Source: Magnetococcales bacterium (lineage in GTDB: Bacteria; Pseudomonadota; Magnetococcia; Magnetococcales; JADFZT01). From it: 64,000 nt of DNA. The position numbers and the translations under genes are program-made. Location: the NCBI GenBank assembly GCA_015232395.1, contig JADFZT010000006.1, positions 25,819-89,818 on the forward strand, in the 5' to 3' direction. Each line of letters starts with the position of its first letter. Positions within the stretch are counted from its first letter, which is position 1. This document shows positions 43,460 through 53,462 of this stretch, one piece after another. The notes beneath the pieces are model-generated. The model was not told where the DNA came from and searched no databases. It was given only the letters and a program-made list of their open reading frames with translations.

Positions 43460-44380
43460 ATGACCCTGTCTGGGACCACGACCAAATTTACCACCACTGA
43501 ACTTCAAGAAGCGCTGGAGTCGGTGCACGATTGCGCCACGGAAAAGCCAGCGGTACTGGTGGTGATCTCCGGTGATTTTAAAAGCTCCATATTTGAGCTT
43601 CATCCCGGGGTGGTCACCATCGGTCGCAGTGCGGACAATACCATTTTTTTTGAGTGTGACGGGGTTTCCCGGCACCATCTGCGGGTGGTCATTTCCGAGG
43701 ATGCCGAAACAGTCACCATGGAGGATCTGGGCTCCCGCAACGGCACCTGGCTCAATAATGCCCGCTTGGACTCCCCCTCCCGGCTGAAAAAAGGGGATAT
43801 CATCGTCATCGGTCGGACCGCCTTTAAATTTTTACCTTGTGGCGACCCGGAGCGACTGGTTTACGATCGCCTCAGACAAGAGGCCAATCTGGATGGTCTG
43901 ACCCGCTGTTTCAACAAGAGCTATTTTAATCATGCGGTCGACCTGGAGATGCGGAAATCCAAAAAAACGGGTCATCCTCTCTCGCTGATCATGTTCGATC
44001 TGGACCATTTTAAAGCCTTGAACGACGGTCATGGCCATGATGCCGGGGATTATGTCTTGGAGGAGTTGGCGGACATCATCCGTGCCAGGGGAATCCGGGA
44101 ACAGGATATTTTTTCCCGCTATGGGGGAGAGGAGTTTGTCATCCTGCTGCCCAGAACCCAATTTTCCCAGGCACTGCTGATCGCCGAACGGTTTCGAAAG
44201 TTGATTGAGGATCACGATTTTATCTATGATGGCACAAAACTGGCCGTCACAGCGTCGGTGGGGGTGGCAGACTGCCGACCGGATGTGCTGACGGGCTCGG
44301 ATCTCTTTAAACGGGCCGATGCCGCCATGTATCTATCCAAAATGCGGGGCCGTAACAGAATCAGTTCATATGAGGGTTAA
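43460..44380 (+). CDS. FHA domain-diguanylate cyclase
   Basis: 306 residues. An FHA domain (about 35-115) has VTIGRSADNTIF, GVSRHHL and DLGSRNGTWLNNARL, which binds phosphothreonine. A GGDEF domain (about 135-300) has DGLTRCFNKSYF, MFDLDHFKALNDGHGHDAGD and the active-site RYGGEEFVILLP. It should make cyclic di-GMP under control of a Ser/Thr kinase signal. The I-site RxxD is not obvious. There are no membrane segments, so it is cytoplasmic. A short lipoprotein gene follows two bases after its stop. Confidence 0.9.
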   Translation: MTLSGTTTKFTTTELQEALESVHDCATEKPAVLVVISGDFKSSIFELHPGVVTIGRSADNTIFFECDGVSRHHLRVVISEDAETVTMEDLGSRNGTWLNNARLDSPSRLKKGDIIVIGRTAFKFLPCGDPERLVYDRLRQEANLDGLTRCFNKSYFNHAVDLEMRKSKKTGHPLSLIMFDLDHFKALNDGHGHDAGDYVLEELADIIRARGIREQDIFSRYGGEEFVILLPRTQFSQALLIAERFRKLIEDHDFIYDGTKLAVTASVGVADCRPDVLTGSDLFKRADAAMYLSKMRGRNRISSYEG

Positions 44381-44382
44381 AA

Positions 44383-44688
44383 ATGAAGCGCGGAAAGGGG
44401 TTATTGGCTGGCTTGGACACGCTGTTCAGGGGCCGTGGCAAGATCATTTTATACCTGTCGGTTGGGTTGGGGCTGGCTGGATGTTCGGGTGAAACCGGGC
44501 AGGAGGCCAGGGGCTCATTTGCCAACGAAACCGAAACAGCTGACCCTTGGCCAGATCAGGATACAGATACAGCCACCAGTAGACCACGATCAGACGTTGA
44601 AAAAAGCGACGATACGCTCATCAAGGAAAAGGTCCGCTCCCTCTTCCGGGCGGCGGAATCGGTGGGACTCTCCTCCGACGAAGAGTGA
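44383..44688 (+). CDS. Small putative lipoprotein
   Basis: 101 residues. It begins MKRGKGLLAGLDTLFRGRGK, then IILYLSVGLGLAGC, a lipobox with the Cys near residue 34. The signal is long, and the mature part of about 67 residues is acidic and Ser/Thr-rich without recognisable domains. It starts two bases after the diguanylate cyclase stop, so the two are probably co-transcribed. No family recognised. Confidence 0.5.
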   Translation: MKRGKGLLAGLDTLFRGRGKIILYLSVGLGLAGCSGETGQEARGSFANETETADPWPDQDTDTATSRPRSDVEKSDDTLIKEKVRSLFRAAESVGLSSDEE

Positions 44689-45020
44689 TGCCACTCTGTG
44701 AGGTGGGATCCCGGGACTCTTCCTGGAAAAAACATCCATCCAGGCCGGCTGGTCAGGCACCATGGCGTTCTCCTCCAAAGCCGTGCCAACCCGCTGAAAA
44801 AACCACCTGTGCTGCCGGTTGAGATCGTCCGAATTTCGATCATCCCCCCTTCCGGCAACACCGGGGAGCGAGGGTGTACCCGGGTAAACCTGGGGTAAAC
44901 CCGGGTCGTGCCGGCTCAATGGGCTTTTTATTTCCAGGGCCTGCCTCGTTATCCAGCTCTCATGGGCTTTGGGTGCCTCTTCCCCCCTCAGTGGCGCTTG
45001 CCAGGAGAGAAAGAAGGCTT
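44689..45020. other. Gene-free region before bioD with paired ACCCGGGT palindromes
   Basis: Two copies of ACCCGGGT (44878-44885 and 44899-44906) flank a short spacer and overlap the direct repeat GGGTAAACC. They could form a hairpin or operator pair 115 bases before bioD. Otherwise I see nothing. Confidence 0.4.
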
Positions 45021-45659
45021 GTGTTGAAAAACAGAAAGCCAGGCTATTTTGTCACCGGTACCGATACCGGGGTAGGCAAGAGTGTTGCAGCCGCCAAACT
45101 CCTGCAACAACTGGATGGGGACTACTGGAAGCCCATCCAGTCGGGTCTCGAAGAGGAGATCGACACCCGGGTGGTCCAACATTTGAGCGGCTTGCCTGAC
45201 AGCCGTTTTCACCCCTCCACCTACAATCTGACCCAACCCCTCTCTCCCCACGAATCGGCCCGCCGGGACGGTGTTGTCATCGACATGACGGCCTTTGTGC
45301 CTCCGACACCCCCACGTCCATTGATCATTGAGGGGGCTGGTGGGGTGATGGTGCCGCTGAACGATTCGGCGATGATGGTGGATCTGATGGTACAGCTGGA
45401 TTATCCGGTCCTGCTCGTGGCCCGCTCCACCCTCGGCACCATCAACCACACCCTGCTTTCCCTGGCGCTACTCAAAAACCGAGGGGTAACGGTTGCGGGG
45501 GTGATCCTCAACGGCCCCCTCAACGCCGCCAACCGGGAGGCGATTGAGCAGTTTGGCCAGGTGTCGGTTGTGATGGAAATCCCCCATCTCACCCCCCTCA
45601 CCCCCGGCTCTCTTGGGGATTTCAACCCCCCTCTCTCCTTACCTGGACACACCCCATGA
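45021..45659 (+). CDS. bioD: Dethiobiotin synthetase BioD
   Basis: 212 residues from a GTG at 45021; the adjoining TTG at 45024 has better spacing to AAGAAGG, and either gives a product that opens just before the P-loop. Signatures: YFVTGTDTGVGKSV (Walker A), YWKPIQSG, and IIEGAGGVMVPLN. It closes the ureido ring of 7,8-diaminopelargonate using CO2 and ATP. The stop overlaps the bioA start (ATGA), so both are translated from one mRNA. Longer upstream frames run through low-complexity sequence and are rejected. Confidence 0.9.
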   Translation: MLKNRKPGYFVTGTDTGVGKSVAAAKLLQQLDGDYWKPIQSGLEEEIDTRVVQHLSGLPDSRFHPSTYNLTQPLSPHESARRDGVVIDMTAFVPPTPPRPLIIEGAGGVMVPLNDSAMMVDLMVQLDYPVLLVARSTLGTINHTLLSLALLKNRGVTVAGVILNGPLNAANREAIEQFGQVSVVMEIPHLTPLTPGSLGDFNPPLSLPGHTP

Positions 45660-46969
45660 CCACCCGTCATCCCCTGGTGGCGTTGGATCGCCGCCATGTC
45701 TGGCACCCTTTTACCCAGGAGCGCACGGCATCCGATCCCATCCCCATCAGTCATGCCCGGGGCACGGTGCTCCACACCACCGATGGTCGGGAATATCTTG
45801 ATCTCATCTCCTCCTGGTGGGTGATCACCCATGGCCACGGCCACCCGGCCATTGCTCAAGCCATCGGTGAACAGGCAAAACGTCTGGAGCAGGTGATTTT
45901 TGCCGGTTTCACCCACGAACCTGCCGTGCGCCTGGCCGAAGGGCTGATCGCCCGACTGCCTGAGGGGCTCAATCGGGTCTTCTATTCCGACAACGGTTCC
46001 ACCTCGGTGGAAGTGGCTCTGAAAATGTCGTGCCAGTATTGGCAAAATCGGGGGGAGGCCCGGAAGCGGTTTTTGGCTTTTGAGGGGGGGTATCACGGGG
46101 ATACGGTGGGGGCGATGTCCATGGGGCAGACTTCCGGATTTTTTGATGCCTTTCGCAACATGCTTTTTCCGGTGGATACCCTCCCCTACCCCACCACCTG
46201 GGAGGGGGATGAGCGGATTGAACAGAAGGAAAAAGCGAGTTTGGCAGCGGTGGCGGAATATCTCTCCCGTCATGGTTCGGCGTGTGCGGCGGTGTTGCTG
46301 GAGCCTCTCATTCAAGGTGCCGGGGGCATGCGCATGTGTCGCCCGGGCTATCTGGCCAAGCTCGCCGCCCTGGTGAAAGAGGCCGGGGTCTTGCTGATTT
46401 TTGACGAAGTGATGACCGGATTTGGCCGAACGGGGGCGCTCTTCGCTTGTGAAAAGGCCGGGGTGATTCCGGATATCATCTGTCTTTCCAAGGGGTTGAC
46501 AGCGGGTTTCATGCCTCTTTCGGCCACGGTGTGTCAGGAGAGGATCTATGAGGCCTTTTTGGGAGAGGGGTTTGATCGGGCCTTTACCCATGGCCACTCT
46601 TTCACGGCCAACCCCCTGGGATGTGCGGCGGCGGTGGCCTCTCTGGCTCTGTTCGAAACCGAAAAGACGCTGCAGCGGGTGGCCCGGATTGAAGAGATCC
46701 ACCGACAGCGACTGGCAGCCCTCAGCCGGTTTCCCAAAGCGCGTCAGCGGCGGGTGACCGGGGTGGTGGCGGCGTTGGATGTGGCGGCTGGGGATCCGGG
46801 TTATCAATCCAAGGTGGGGCCTTGGCTGAAACATTTTTTCCTCGAACAGGGATTGCTGCTGCGCCCCCTGGGCAACGTGGTCTATCTGCTCCCCCCTTAC
46901 TGCATCACTGAGGCCGAGCTGCATCGGGCCTGGGATGGGGTGGAGGCGGCGTTGAAACAGGTGGCTTGA
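45656..46969 (+). CDS. bioA: Adenosylmethionine-8-amino-7-oxononanoate transaminase BioA
   Basis: 437 residues. Class III aminotransferase with BioA-specific HVWHPFTQ at the N-terminus, SSWWVITHGHGHP, FYSDNGSTSVEVALKM, GGYHGDTVGAMS, IFDEVMTGFGRTG and the PLP lysine in CLSKGLTAGFMPLS. It transfers an amino group from SAM to KAPA to give DAPA. It overlaps bioD by four bases. A hairpin with C7/G7 arms and a T-run follows its stop. Confidence 0.95.
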   Translation: MTTRHPLVALDRRHVWHPFTQERTASDPIPISHARGTVLHTTDGREYLDLISSWWVITHGHGHPAIAQAIGEQAKRLEQVIFAGFTHEPAVRLAEGLIARLPEGLNRVFYSDNGSTSVEVALKMSCQYWQNRGEARKRFLAFEGGYHGDTVGAMSMGQTSGFFDAFRNMLFPVDTLPYPTTWEGDERIEQKEKASLAAVAEYLSRHGSACAAVLLEPLIQGAGGMRMCRPGYLAKLAALVKEAGVLLIFDEVMTGFGRTGALFACEKAGVIPDIICLSKGLTAGFMPLSATVCQERIYEAFLGEGFDRAFTHGHSFTANPLGCAAAVASLALFETEKTLQRVARIEEIHRQRLAALSRFPKARQRRVTGVVAALDVAAGDPGYQSKVGPWLKHFFLEQGLLLRPLGNVVYLLPPYCITEAELHRAWDGVEAALKQVA

Positions 46970-47004
46970 AGCGGCCCCGACACCAAGCTGTTTTTCTTTT
47001 GTTT

Positions 47005-47042
47005 CCCCCCTGGTAGGGTTGTCTCGGGGGGGGTGTTTTTTT
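47005..47042 (+). terminator. Terminator after bioA
   Basis: A C-run and a G-run (CCCCCC...GGGGGGG) flank an imperfect loop, followed by TGTTTTTTT. It lies about 40 bases after the bioA stop. Confidence 0.65.
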
Positions 47043-47251
47043 CCATGGAACACCCATTCACCCCCCTCTTCCACCCCTTGCCGGTATTCTCTTTGGTTTG
47101 GCCGGGGCCTTGAACCTGCAACCCTATTTTTCGGCAGGCTCAACAGTGCGTCAGCCTATCCTGCCAAAAGGTAGGGGGAAAGTCGGACCATTTTGATTCC
47201 ATTTTTGCTGAAAACTTAAATATTCAACTGGATTGAATCGGGACGATTGCG

Positions 47252-49624
47252 ATGACAATCAAATCGACCTATCGAATCGGCAGCCTGTTTGCAGTGGTGG
47301 TGATGCTCACCATCGGCCTCATTTTGCTTGGGGCCACCGAGCGTATCGGGCGGATGAGTCAGCTGGGTATCGCGGCCGGAGAAATCGTCAAATCCGCAGC
47401 CGAACTGGAACATTTGACCCACACCTATCTGATGCATCACGAAAGCCGGGCCAAAACCCAATGGTATGCCCGACACACCACCCTGAAAAATCTTTTCCGC
47501 CAAATTCCCCCGGTTCCCGAAGAAGCGCAGGTATTGGGGCGGATTCAAAACCACCATAAAAGCCTTCTCCAACTCTTCGGCCCCCTCACCACTCTCCACG
47601 ATTTACGGCTAACCCACGGCGGAATCGGACAGGACAGCCTCCAACAGGAGCAGGAAAACCGCCTGACCGGGCAGCTGCTTACCAACCTGGAAGCCATGCT
47701 CACCGATGCCTTTCGCCTGGACCACCGCATGCATGCCAATATTCGGGAGGCCCAACAGCTGGCCAACTGGATCGCCCTGGGCTCACTCCTCACCCTCACC
47801 GGGGTGGTGGTGCTTTTTTCGTTTTTGGGTCGCAAGGTCTCCCGGGCCATGGGAGAGCTCTGCCAGGGGGTGGAAATCATTGGCCAGGGTGGACTCGACC
47901 ATCAGATTCCTGTTTTGGCCCGGGATGAAATCGGTCAGGTGGCCCAAGCGTTCAACCAGATGGCAACCCGCCTGAAGAGCATGACGGTCTCCCGGGAAGA
48001 GCTGGCCCGGGAGATGGATCAGCGCCGACTGGTGGAGCGGGCTTTGCGCCGGGAGCGGGATCTGGCGCAAAAATATCTGGATGTGGCTGAAGTGATGCTT
48101 CTGGTGCTGGATGCCCAGGGGCAGGTGGTGATGATCAACCGCAAAGGGGCCCGGGTTTTGGGCATATCCGAGCAGGCCCTGGTGGGACGCTCCTGGTTTG
48201 AAGAACGCATCCCGGAACGGGACCGGGAACACCGGCGTCTTTTATTCAGCAGAAGACTCAAGGGTGAAGGGGATCTGGCCAGCTATGTGGTCAACCCGGT
48301 TCTCACCAACCGGGGTGAGGAGCGCACCATTGCCTGGCGTCACATCGTGCTCCGGGATGAAGAGGAGCGGATTATCGGTACCTTGAGTTCCGGAGAGGAT
48401 ATCACCGAACGTCTGCGGGACGATGCGGCACTTCGAGTGGCCAAAAAAGAAGCGGAAGCGGCCAACCACGCCAAGAGCGATTTTTTGGCCACCATGAGCC
48501 ACGAAATCCGCACCCCCATGAACGGCATATTGGGACTGGTGCAGCTTCTGGAACGCTCCGATCTCAATGACGATCAGCTCAGCCACGTCAGTCAAATTAC
48601 CCAATGCGGCAAATCTCTGCTCTCTCTGCTGGAGGATATTCTCGATCTGTCCAAAATTGAAGCGGGTATGAGTGAGTTGGCTCTCGATTGGTTCGACATC
48701 CGACAGTTGGTGCAGGAAACTGCTGGTTTGGCGGCCCATCAAGCCCAAGCCAAGGGGCTGCTGCTGGAAGCTGAGGTCTCTGAAGAGGTGCCCGAACACC
48801 TCAAGGGAGATGACAACCGCCTGCGTCAGATTTTAAATAATCTGCTGAGTAACGGCATCAAGTTTACCCAGAGCGGTGCTGTCACCCTTCGGGTGGAACT
48901 CCTGGATGATCAAATGGATGAAAAAGGTCGGATCGCCCTGGTGTTCAGGGTGCGGGATACCGGTTCCGGTATTCCGGAGGGAGTGCGGCCCAAGCTCTTT
49001 CAACCCTTTACCCAGCGGGATGTCACCACCGCCCGAAAATTTGGTGGCACAGGGCTTGGGCTCGCCATCTCCAAACATCTGGTGGAGTTGATGGATGGGG
49101 ATATTTCGGTGGAAAACCCACCGGGTCCAGGGAGTGTATTCCGATTTTCCGCCCGACTTGAGACAGGCACGCCTCCCTCTCCCGAAGCGGAAGAGGCCCC
49201 TGAAAATCTGACCAGGGAGAACCTTTCGGTCCTGCTGGTGGAGGATGAGCCGGTCAATCAACTGGTCGCCTCAGGACTTTTGACCCATGAAAGCCACCAG
49301 GTCACTCTGGCCAGCCGGGGGGATGAAGCCCTGATTCAGCTTCAGAAGAAAAAATTTGATCTGATTCTGATGGATCTGCACATGCCGGTGATGGATGGCT
49401 TGGAGACCACCCGGCGCATCATGAAGATGATCGGAGAGGGGGAGATGGCTGACACCCCCATCGTCGGTCTCACCGCCAACGTCCTGAAAGAGACCCTGGC
49501 CCGCTGCCGGGAGCTGGGGATGGTGGAGGTGGTGGCCAAACCCTTTGAGGTGGAAGCCTTGAATCGGGTGTTGCAGCGCATCGTGATCCGGCCTCCTGGA
49601 AACCAGGCAGCTGGGAAGGCGTAG
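47252..49624 (+). CDS. Hybrid sensor histidine kinase (HAMP-PAS-HisKA-HATPase-REC)
   Basis: 790 residues. Two membrane helices (about 8-28 and 172-192) enclose a helical periplasmic sensor. A HAMP linker follows, then a PAS domain (about 270-385). HisKA has [11 protein letters not shown] with the phospho-His near 417. The ATPase domain has N, G1 (DTGSGIP) and G2 ([10 protein letters not shown]) boxes. The receiver domain has [10 protein letters not shown] and [13 protein letters not shown] with the phospho-Asp near 707, and the Lys in VVAKPF. The layout is BarA-like without the Hpt domain. No response regulator is adjacent, so it is an orphan whose signal is unknown. Confidence 0.9.
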   Translation: MTIKSTYRIGSLFAVVVMLTIGLILLGATERIGRMSQLGIAAGEIVKSAAELEHLTHTYLMHHESRAKTQWYARHTTLKNLFRQIPPVPEEAQVLGRIQNHHKSLLQLFGPLTTLHDLRLTHGGIGQDSLQQEQENRLTGQLLTNLEAMLTDAFRLDHRMHANIREAQQLANWIALGSLLTLTGVVVLFSFLGRKVSRAMGELCQGVEIIGQGGLDHQIPVLARDEIGQVAQAFNQMATRLKSMTVSREELAREMDQRRLVERALRRERDLAQKYLDVAEVMLLVLDAQGQVVMINRKGARVLGISEQALVGRSWFEERIPERDREHRRLLFSRRLKGEGDLASYVVNPVLTNRGEERTIAWRHIVLRDEEERIIGTLSSGEDITERLRDDAALRVAKKEAEAANHAKSDFLATMSHEIRTPMNGILGLVQLLERSDLNDDQLSHVSQITQCGKSLLSLLEDILDLSKIEAGMSELALDWFDIRQLVQETAGLAAHQAQAKGLLLEAEVSEEVPEHLKGDDNRLRQILNNLLSNGIKFTQSGAVTLRVELLDDQMDEKGRIALVFRVRDTGSGIPEGVRPKLFQPFTQRDVTTARKFGGTGLGLAISKHLVELMDGDISVENPPGPGSVFRFSARLETGTPPSPEAEEAPENLTRENLSVLLVEDEPVNQLVASGLLTHESHQVTLASRGDEALIQLQKKKFDLILMDLHMPVMDGLETTRRIMKMIGEGEMADTPIVGLTANVLKETLARCRELGMVEVVAKPFEVEALNRVLQRIVIRPPGNQAAGKA

Positions 49625-49995
49625 GCTCGGTTGTGGGAGATTAAACGGTCGGATTGAGTGAGGGTTGAGCTTGATTCAACGATGGGTGGCATCACAAGGG
49701 TAGCGCAGCGGATTCAGCACGGCCACGCCCCCTTGCCGCCATCCATCCAACCAACACATTTCGGCAAGAAGCCCCGGAACCACTCTTCCCAAAGCCCAAC
49801 TCAAAGCCAATGAGTCGAGGGATCCCGGGGCCAACCCTGCTCACCATCCAAAAGGATGATGGGGCCGGCAGGGTATTCGGTCAATCCAATGTTTCTGACC
49901 TATCCATCCATCTTATTCGACTTCCCTTGGAGGCCCGATCCAAAGCATGCGACCCCCGTTTTTGTTACCGGATGAAGCTCAAATTTTTTGGCTCT
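49625..49995. other. Gene-free region
   Basis: About 370 bases between convergent genes. No hairpin terminator or small gene that I could support. Confidence 0.5.
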
Positions 49996-50589
49996 CTAGT
50001 TGGCAGCCAGGGGCAAAAAGACCACATCCTGCATCAAATCCTTCTGCTTGGTGAGGCTCTCGACCCGCCGCAAGGATTCGCCCATGCGCTCCCGCACATC
50101 ATTGACCTGCTCCTGAATCTGGGCCTTCTTTTCAGCTTCCATGGCCAGCACGGATTCCATCTCCCGAATCACCGGGGTCTGGGCTGTCAGGGTGTTGAGA
50201 TAATCCAACCGCTTGTCTTCGGTGGAAATTTCCGGATTTTCCAGGGAAAAGGCTTGCACCTCCCGGTAGGCTTCCTTGGCCTCGGCCACCGGCTTTTTGG
50301 CCCGCTCCAAGGCCCGTTCAGCGGCCGCCACCACCCGATCCTGAGCCGTCATCTCTTCCAGAATCGGCTTCAGCTTGGAATCTTCGGCATCATAATCCTT
50401 GCTCGCCAGATCAATCCGGGATTGCAGCTCGCCAATCTGCTGATTCATCTCCTGGGAGGTGACCGCATAGGACCAGTAGGAGGGCAATCCATGGGCTCGA
50501 ATCGCCGAAGGCACTGCCAGGGCCATCACGCCAGCCAGAAAAATAATGGAGACCCGCCCCACACGTACCCGTTTTATGCTCTTAGCCAT
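49996..50589 (-). CDS. Exported coiled-coil protein of unknown function
   Basis: 197 residues from the ATG at 50589, which has GGGAGG about 9 bases upstream; the frame extends further upstream without a site. A signal peptide or anchor (RVSIIFLAGVMALAVPSA) precedes an almost entirely helical body. Heptad-like patterns run through EMNQQIGELQSRIDLASKDYD, VVAAAERALERAKKPVAEAKEAY and AQIQEQVNDVRERMGESLRRVESL. It is likely a periplasmic coiled-coil factor. No family is recognised. It diverges from the AI-2E-type permease gene with 65 bases between. Confidence 0.65.
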   Translation of the reverse strand: MAKSIKRVRVGRVSIIFLAGVMALAVPSAIRAHGLPSYWSYAVTSQEMNQQIGELQSRIDLASKDYDAEDSKLKPILEEMTAQDRVVAAAERALERAKKPVAEAKEAYREVQAFSLENPEISTEDKRLDYLNTLTAQTPVIREMESVLAMEAEKKAQIQEQVNDVRERMGESLRRVESLTKQKDLMQDVVFLPLAAN

Positions 50590-50654
50590 CTTTTCACACC
50601 TCCCAATCCATCTTCCGGTCTGTAACCGATATAAAAACCGGTCAGACCCATGAT

Positions 50655-51797
50655 ATGCTGTTTTCCATGGAGAGCCCCGAACCATCAGATACCGCCCTTC
50701 CCTTTGAGGAGGGTTTCCTGATCAGCCTGCTGACCCTGGCGTTCATCGGTCTGCTCTGGCTCTTTCAGCCCTTTTTGCCCGGCCTCTTTCTCGCCTTGCT
50801 CCTGGCCTCTTCCACCTACCCCCTCTATCTGGGGCTTCAGAAACGCCTGAATATCTCTTCGGACGTCGCGGCCATTTCCATGACCGTTTTGATGTTTTTT
50901 TTGGTTATTTCCCCTGTGGTCTATCTTCTGATTGCCACCGGAGTGCGGCTGGCCCGGGCGGTGGCGGAGCTTAAAAACTGGCTGTCGGGATTTGGCAGCG
51001 TCGAAGTACTTCTCGTTGATCTGCGGGATAAAATGGCCCATCTGCCGATTCCAAATGAGCTTCAGGAATTTCTCCTGGAGCAGGCTGGGGCCCACGCCGG
51101 TGATCTGGGGGAAAAAATAGCGGGGATACTGCTTTTTCTCTTCAGAGGTGTGACCGACAACAGCCTGGCTTTCGTCTCCTCCCTGATTTTAATCACCTTC
51201 GCCCTCTTTTTTTACTATCGGGATGGGGCCAAAATTGTCGAGCGGATCAAGCACCTCACCCCCCTGGCCAACCATTTGGACGATATCATCCTCTATCGCT
51301 TCGAAGCATTGGCCACGGTGTTGACCCTCTCCACGGTGAGTATCGCCCTCCTCCAGGGGCTCTCCCTCTCCCTGGTGACCGCTTTTATGGGTCTGCCCTG
51401 GTTTTATCTGGGTGTAGCCATTGCCGTGGCCTCCTTCATCCCGGTGGTGGGGGGGTTGATCGTCTGGGGGCCACTGGCCTATTGGCTCTACTGGAAAGGG
51501 GAGGTGGGGAGTGCTGTTTTCATTACCTTTTGGGGAGCGGTGGTGATCGGCTTTGTGGTGGATAATCTGGTCCGCCCCATCCTGATCAAAAAACTCTCCG
51601 GGATGCGTTCCCAATCCGATACCGGGGGAGATCTGGATGTCTTGAGCCACACCCTGCTGACGGTACTGGCCACCTTTGGCGGGCTCATCAGTTTTGGCAT
51701 TCTGGGGCTTTTTTTCGGACCGATGATCGCTGCCATGGCCATCACCATCTTTGACGTTTATGAATTAAAACACGGCCATCACCTGGACCGATCCTGA
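50655..51797 (+). CDS. AI-2E/PerM-family membrane protein
   Basis: 380 residues with about eight membrane helices in the paired arrangement of the AI-2E transporter (PerM/UPF0118) family. An N-terminal helical pair has LFQPFLPGLFLALLLASSTYPLY. The conserved late motif PVVGGLIVWGPLAYWLY is followed by DNLVRPILIKK and FGGLISFGILGLFFGPMIAA. Members export autoinducer-2 or act as Na+/H+ antiporters; the substrate here cannot be told. The start at 50655 or four codons later is uncertain because no clear ribosome-binding site is seen. Confidence 0.85.
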   Translation: MLFSMESPEPSDTALPFEEGFLISLLTLAFIGLLWLFQPFLPGLFLALLLASSTYPLYLGLQKRLNISSDVAAISMTVLMFFLVISPVVYLLIATGVRLARAVAELKNWLSGFGSVEVLLVDLRDKMAHLPIPNELQEFLLEQAGAHAGDLGEKIAGILLFLFRGVTDNSLAFVSSLILITFALFFYYRDGAKIVERIKHLTPLANHLDDIILYRFEALATVLTLSTVSIALLQGLSLSLVTAFMGLPWFYLGVAIAVASFIPVVGGLIVWGPLAYWLYWKGEVGSAVFITFWGAVVIGFVVDNLVRPILIKKLSGMRSQSDTGGDLDVLSHTLLTVLATFGGLISFGILGLFFGPMIAAMAITIFDVYELKHGHHLDRS

Positions 51798-51989
51798 AAA
51801 GAGGGCAAGCGAAAGAGCAGAAGAGCGTTTTACAGAAGTGAAAGAAGAGAGGTCACCATTTCAGCCAACACCCCCAGCTCACCCCCCCTGGCGCGCATTT
51901 TACAGCCTGGTTGGACCATTTTCCGTGGAAAAGTCGGACATTTACGCTACAATCACCATTGAATCCAACCCCCTGGAGGGAATCTCACC

Positions 51990-52259
51990 ATGCCGGTGGA
52001 AACGGTCATCGAACTGGTCATCAACGCCCTCAAGCTCGCCTTGATCATCTCAGCTCCCATGCTGCTTACGGCGCTGACCGTGGGTATTCTCATCTCCCTG
52101 TTTCAGTCGGTCACTCAGATCCAGGAGATGACCCTCACCTTTATTCCCAAAATTTTGGCCACCTTCCTGGCCCTCACCTTGACCCTTCCCTGGATGATCC
52201 GCACCTTCATGGATTATTTCCAAACCCTCTTCCAGTCCATCCCCCGGGTGCTGGGTTAA
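51990..52259 (+). CDS. fliQ: Flagellar export protein FliQ
   Basis: 89 residues, two membrane helices. The family signature LTVGILISLFQSVTQIQEMTL and the final LPWMIRTFMDYFQ are exact FliQ features. GGAGGG lies upstream of the ATG. FliQ is part of the export gate (FliP5-FliQ4-FliR1) at the centre of the flagellar basal body. fliP is not seen directly upstream; fliR follows after 18 bases. Confidence 0.95.
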   Translation: MPVETVIELVINALKLALIISAPMLLTALTVGILISLFQSVTQIQEMTLTFIPKILATFLALTLTLPWMIRTFMDYFQTLFQSIPRVLG

Positions 52260-52277
52260 ATCAGCCGGGAGCGGGCC

Positions 52278-53075
52278 ATGGATCCCATCGCCTTAATGGA
52301 TTTTTTGGGTTTTTCCACCGGCGAAATCGAACGGATGATGCTGATTGCGGCCCGGCTCACGGGTCTTTTTCTCACAGCCCCCTTCTTTTCCCGCAATGTC
52401 GGCCCCATGCGGGTTCGGGTGGTACTGCTTTTGTCCCTCACCCTGGTACTCTATCCCCTGGTTCCCCCTTGGCCCCAGGAAGGTACAGGGGAATTGGGAC
52501 CGATCTTTTTTGCGGTCATCGGTGAAATTTTTATCGGTACCGTCATCGGCATGTTGGCCCACTGGGCGCTGGTTTCGGTGCAGGTGGCGGGGGGCATCAT
52601 GGGATTTCAGATGGGGCTTTCCATGGCCCAGGTGATGGATCCCACCTCCGGCATGCAGGAGGGTGTGCTCTCCAACCTGCTCTATCTCACGGTATTGATG
52701 ATTTTTTTAAGCATCGATGGCCACCATCTGCTTTTGGAGGGAATTGCCCACAGTTTTACAACTCTGCCCATAGGGGGTGGGCTGCCGAGAATCGATACCA
52801 TTTTGGAAAGTGGCGTGACAGCCATGGGGCAGCTTTTCGTGATCGCCATTTTAATCTCCGCTCCGGTGATTGCCGCCACCAAGCTCCTCTATCTGGGTAT
52901 GGGGCTCATCAACCGCGCCTCCCCCCAGGTGCAGGTCTTTTTTCTGGCGATGCCGGTGGCGCAAATGTTGGGTTTTTTGGTGATGGGGCTCACCATGACC
53001 ATTTTCGGCCAGGTGCTGATCCGGGAGATGGAGGGATTTATCCGGGCGGCCTTCAAGTTGGGGGGCATCTCCTAG
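52278..53075 (+). CDS. fliR: Flagellar export protein FliR
   Basis: 265 residues with about six membrane helices. Matches include ARLTGLFLTAPFFSRNVGP near the N-terminus, AGGIMGFQMGLSMAQVMDP in the middle and the end ALFNRASPQVQVFFLAMPV-like stretch (here INRASPQVQVFFLAMPVAQ). It is the single FliR subunit of the export gate and lies in the usual order fliQ-fliR-flhB. A MITE-like element is inserted between it and flhB. Confidence 0.95.
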   Translation: MDPIALMDFLGFSTGEIERMMLIAARLTGLFLTAPFFSRNVGPMRVRVVLLLSLTLVLYPLVPPWPQEGTGELGPIFFAVIGEIFIGTVIGMLAHWALVSVQVAGGIMGFQMGLSMAQVMDPTSGMQEGVLSNLLYLTVLMIFLSIDGHHLLLEGIAHSFTTLPIGGGLPRIDTILESGVTAMGQLFVIAILISAPVIAATKLLYLGMGLINRASPQVQVFFLAMPVAQMLGFLVMGLTMTIFGQVLIREMEGFIRAAFKLGGIS

Positions 53076-53176
53076 GGTTCCCGGCAAATAGGATTCCTGG
53101 CAAAACCGCGCAACACCCCTATGATGTGAGCAGTCCGGAAAGCTTTTTTATCGACTTTTTATAGCCATTCGAATCA

Positions 53177-53384
53177 AGAATTGGACATATGCCGTTGCAC
53201 TTTTTTCGTCATTCCCGCGAATGCGGGAATCCAGGGCGTCTGGCGCGAAACTTTCCAAATATTGCTTCACTTTCAACAAAATACCGACCTTGCTGAAGAT
53301 TCGGTTTTTCCTTGAGGGTCATGATTATCTCTCTGGATCCCCGCCTTCGCGGGGATGACGAGTCAGAGAAGAGTGTCCAATTCT
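53177..53384. mobile_element. MITE-like element between fliR and flhB
   Basis: 208 bases bounded by perfect 11-bp terminal inverted repeats (AGAATTGGACA at 53177-53187, TGTCCAATTCT at 53374-53384). Inside lie two inverted copies of a palindrome: ATTCCCGCGAATGCGGGAAT (53211-53230, fitting the dRS3 pattern ATTCCC-N8-GGGAAT) and ATCCCCGCCTTCGCGGGGAT (53337-53356). No transposase is encoded. Flanking target duplications were not evident. Confidence 0.75.
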
Positions 53385-53462
53385 GAGGTAGACCTACTAT
53401 AATCATTTGGATTCAACCCCCGGGAGGCATTTTACCTCTCATTTCCAGGGTATGACCTCGTC

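Noticed and set aside
45401-47143. 580-codon frame antisense to bioA
   Set aside because: Shadow frame over a complete bioA; the product has no domain.
49810-50625. 271-codon plus-strand frame opposite the coiled-coil gene
   Set aside because: The minus frame has a ribosome-binding site and a signal peptide; the plus frame has neither.
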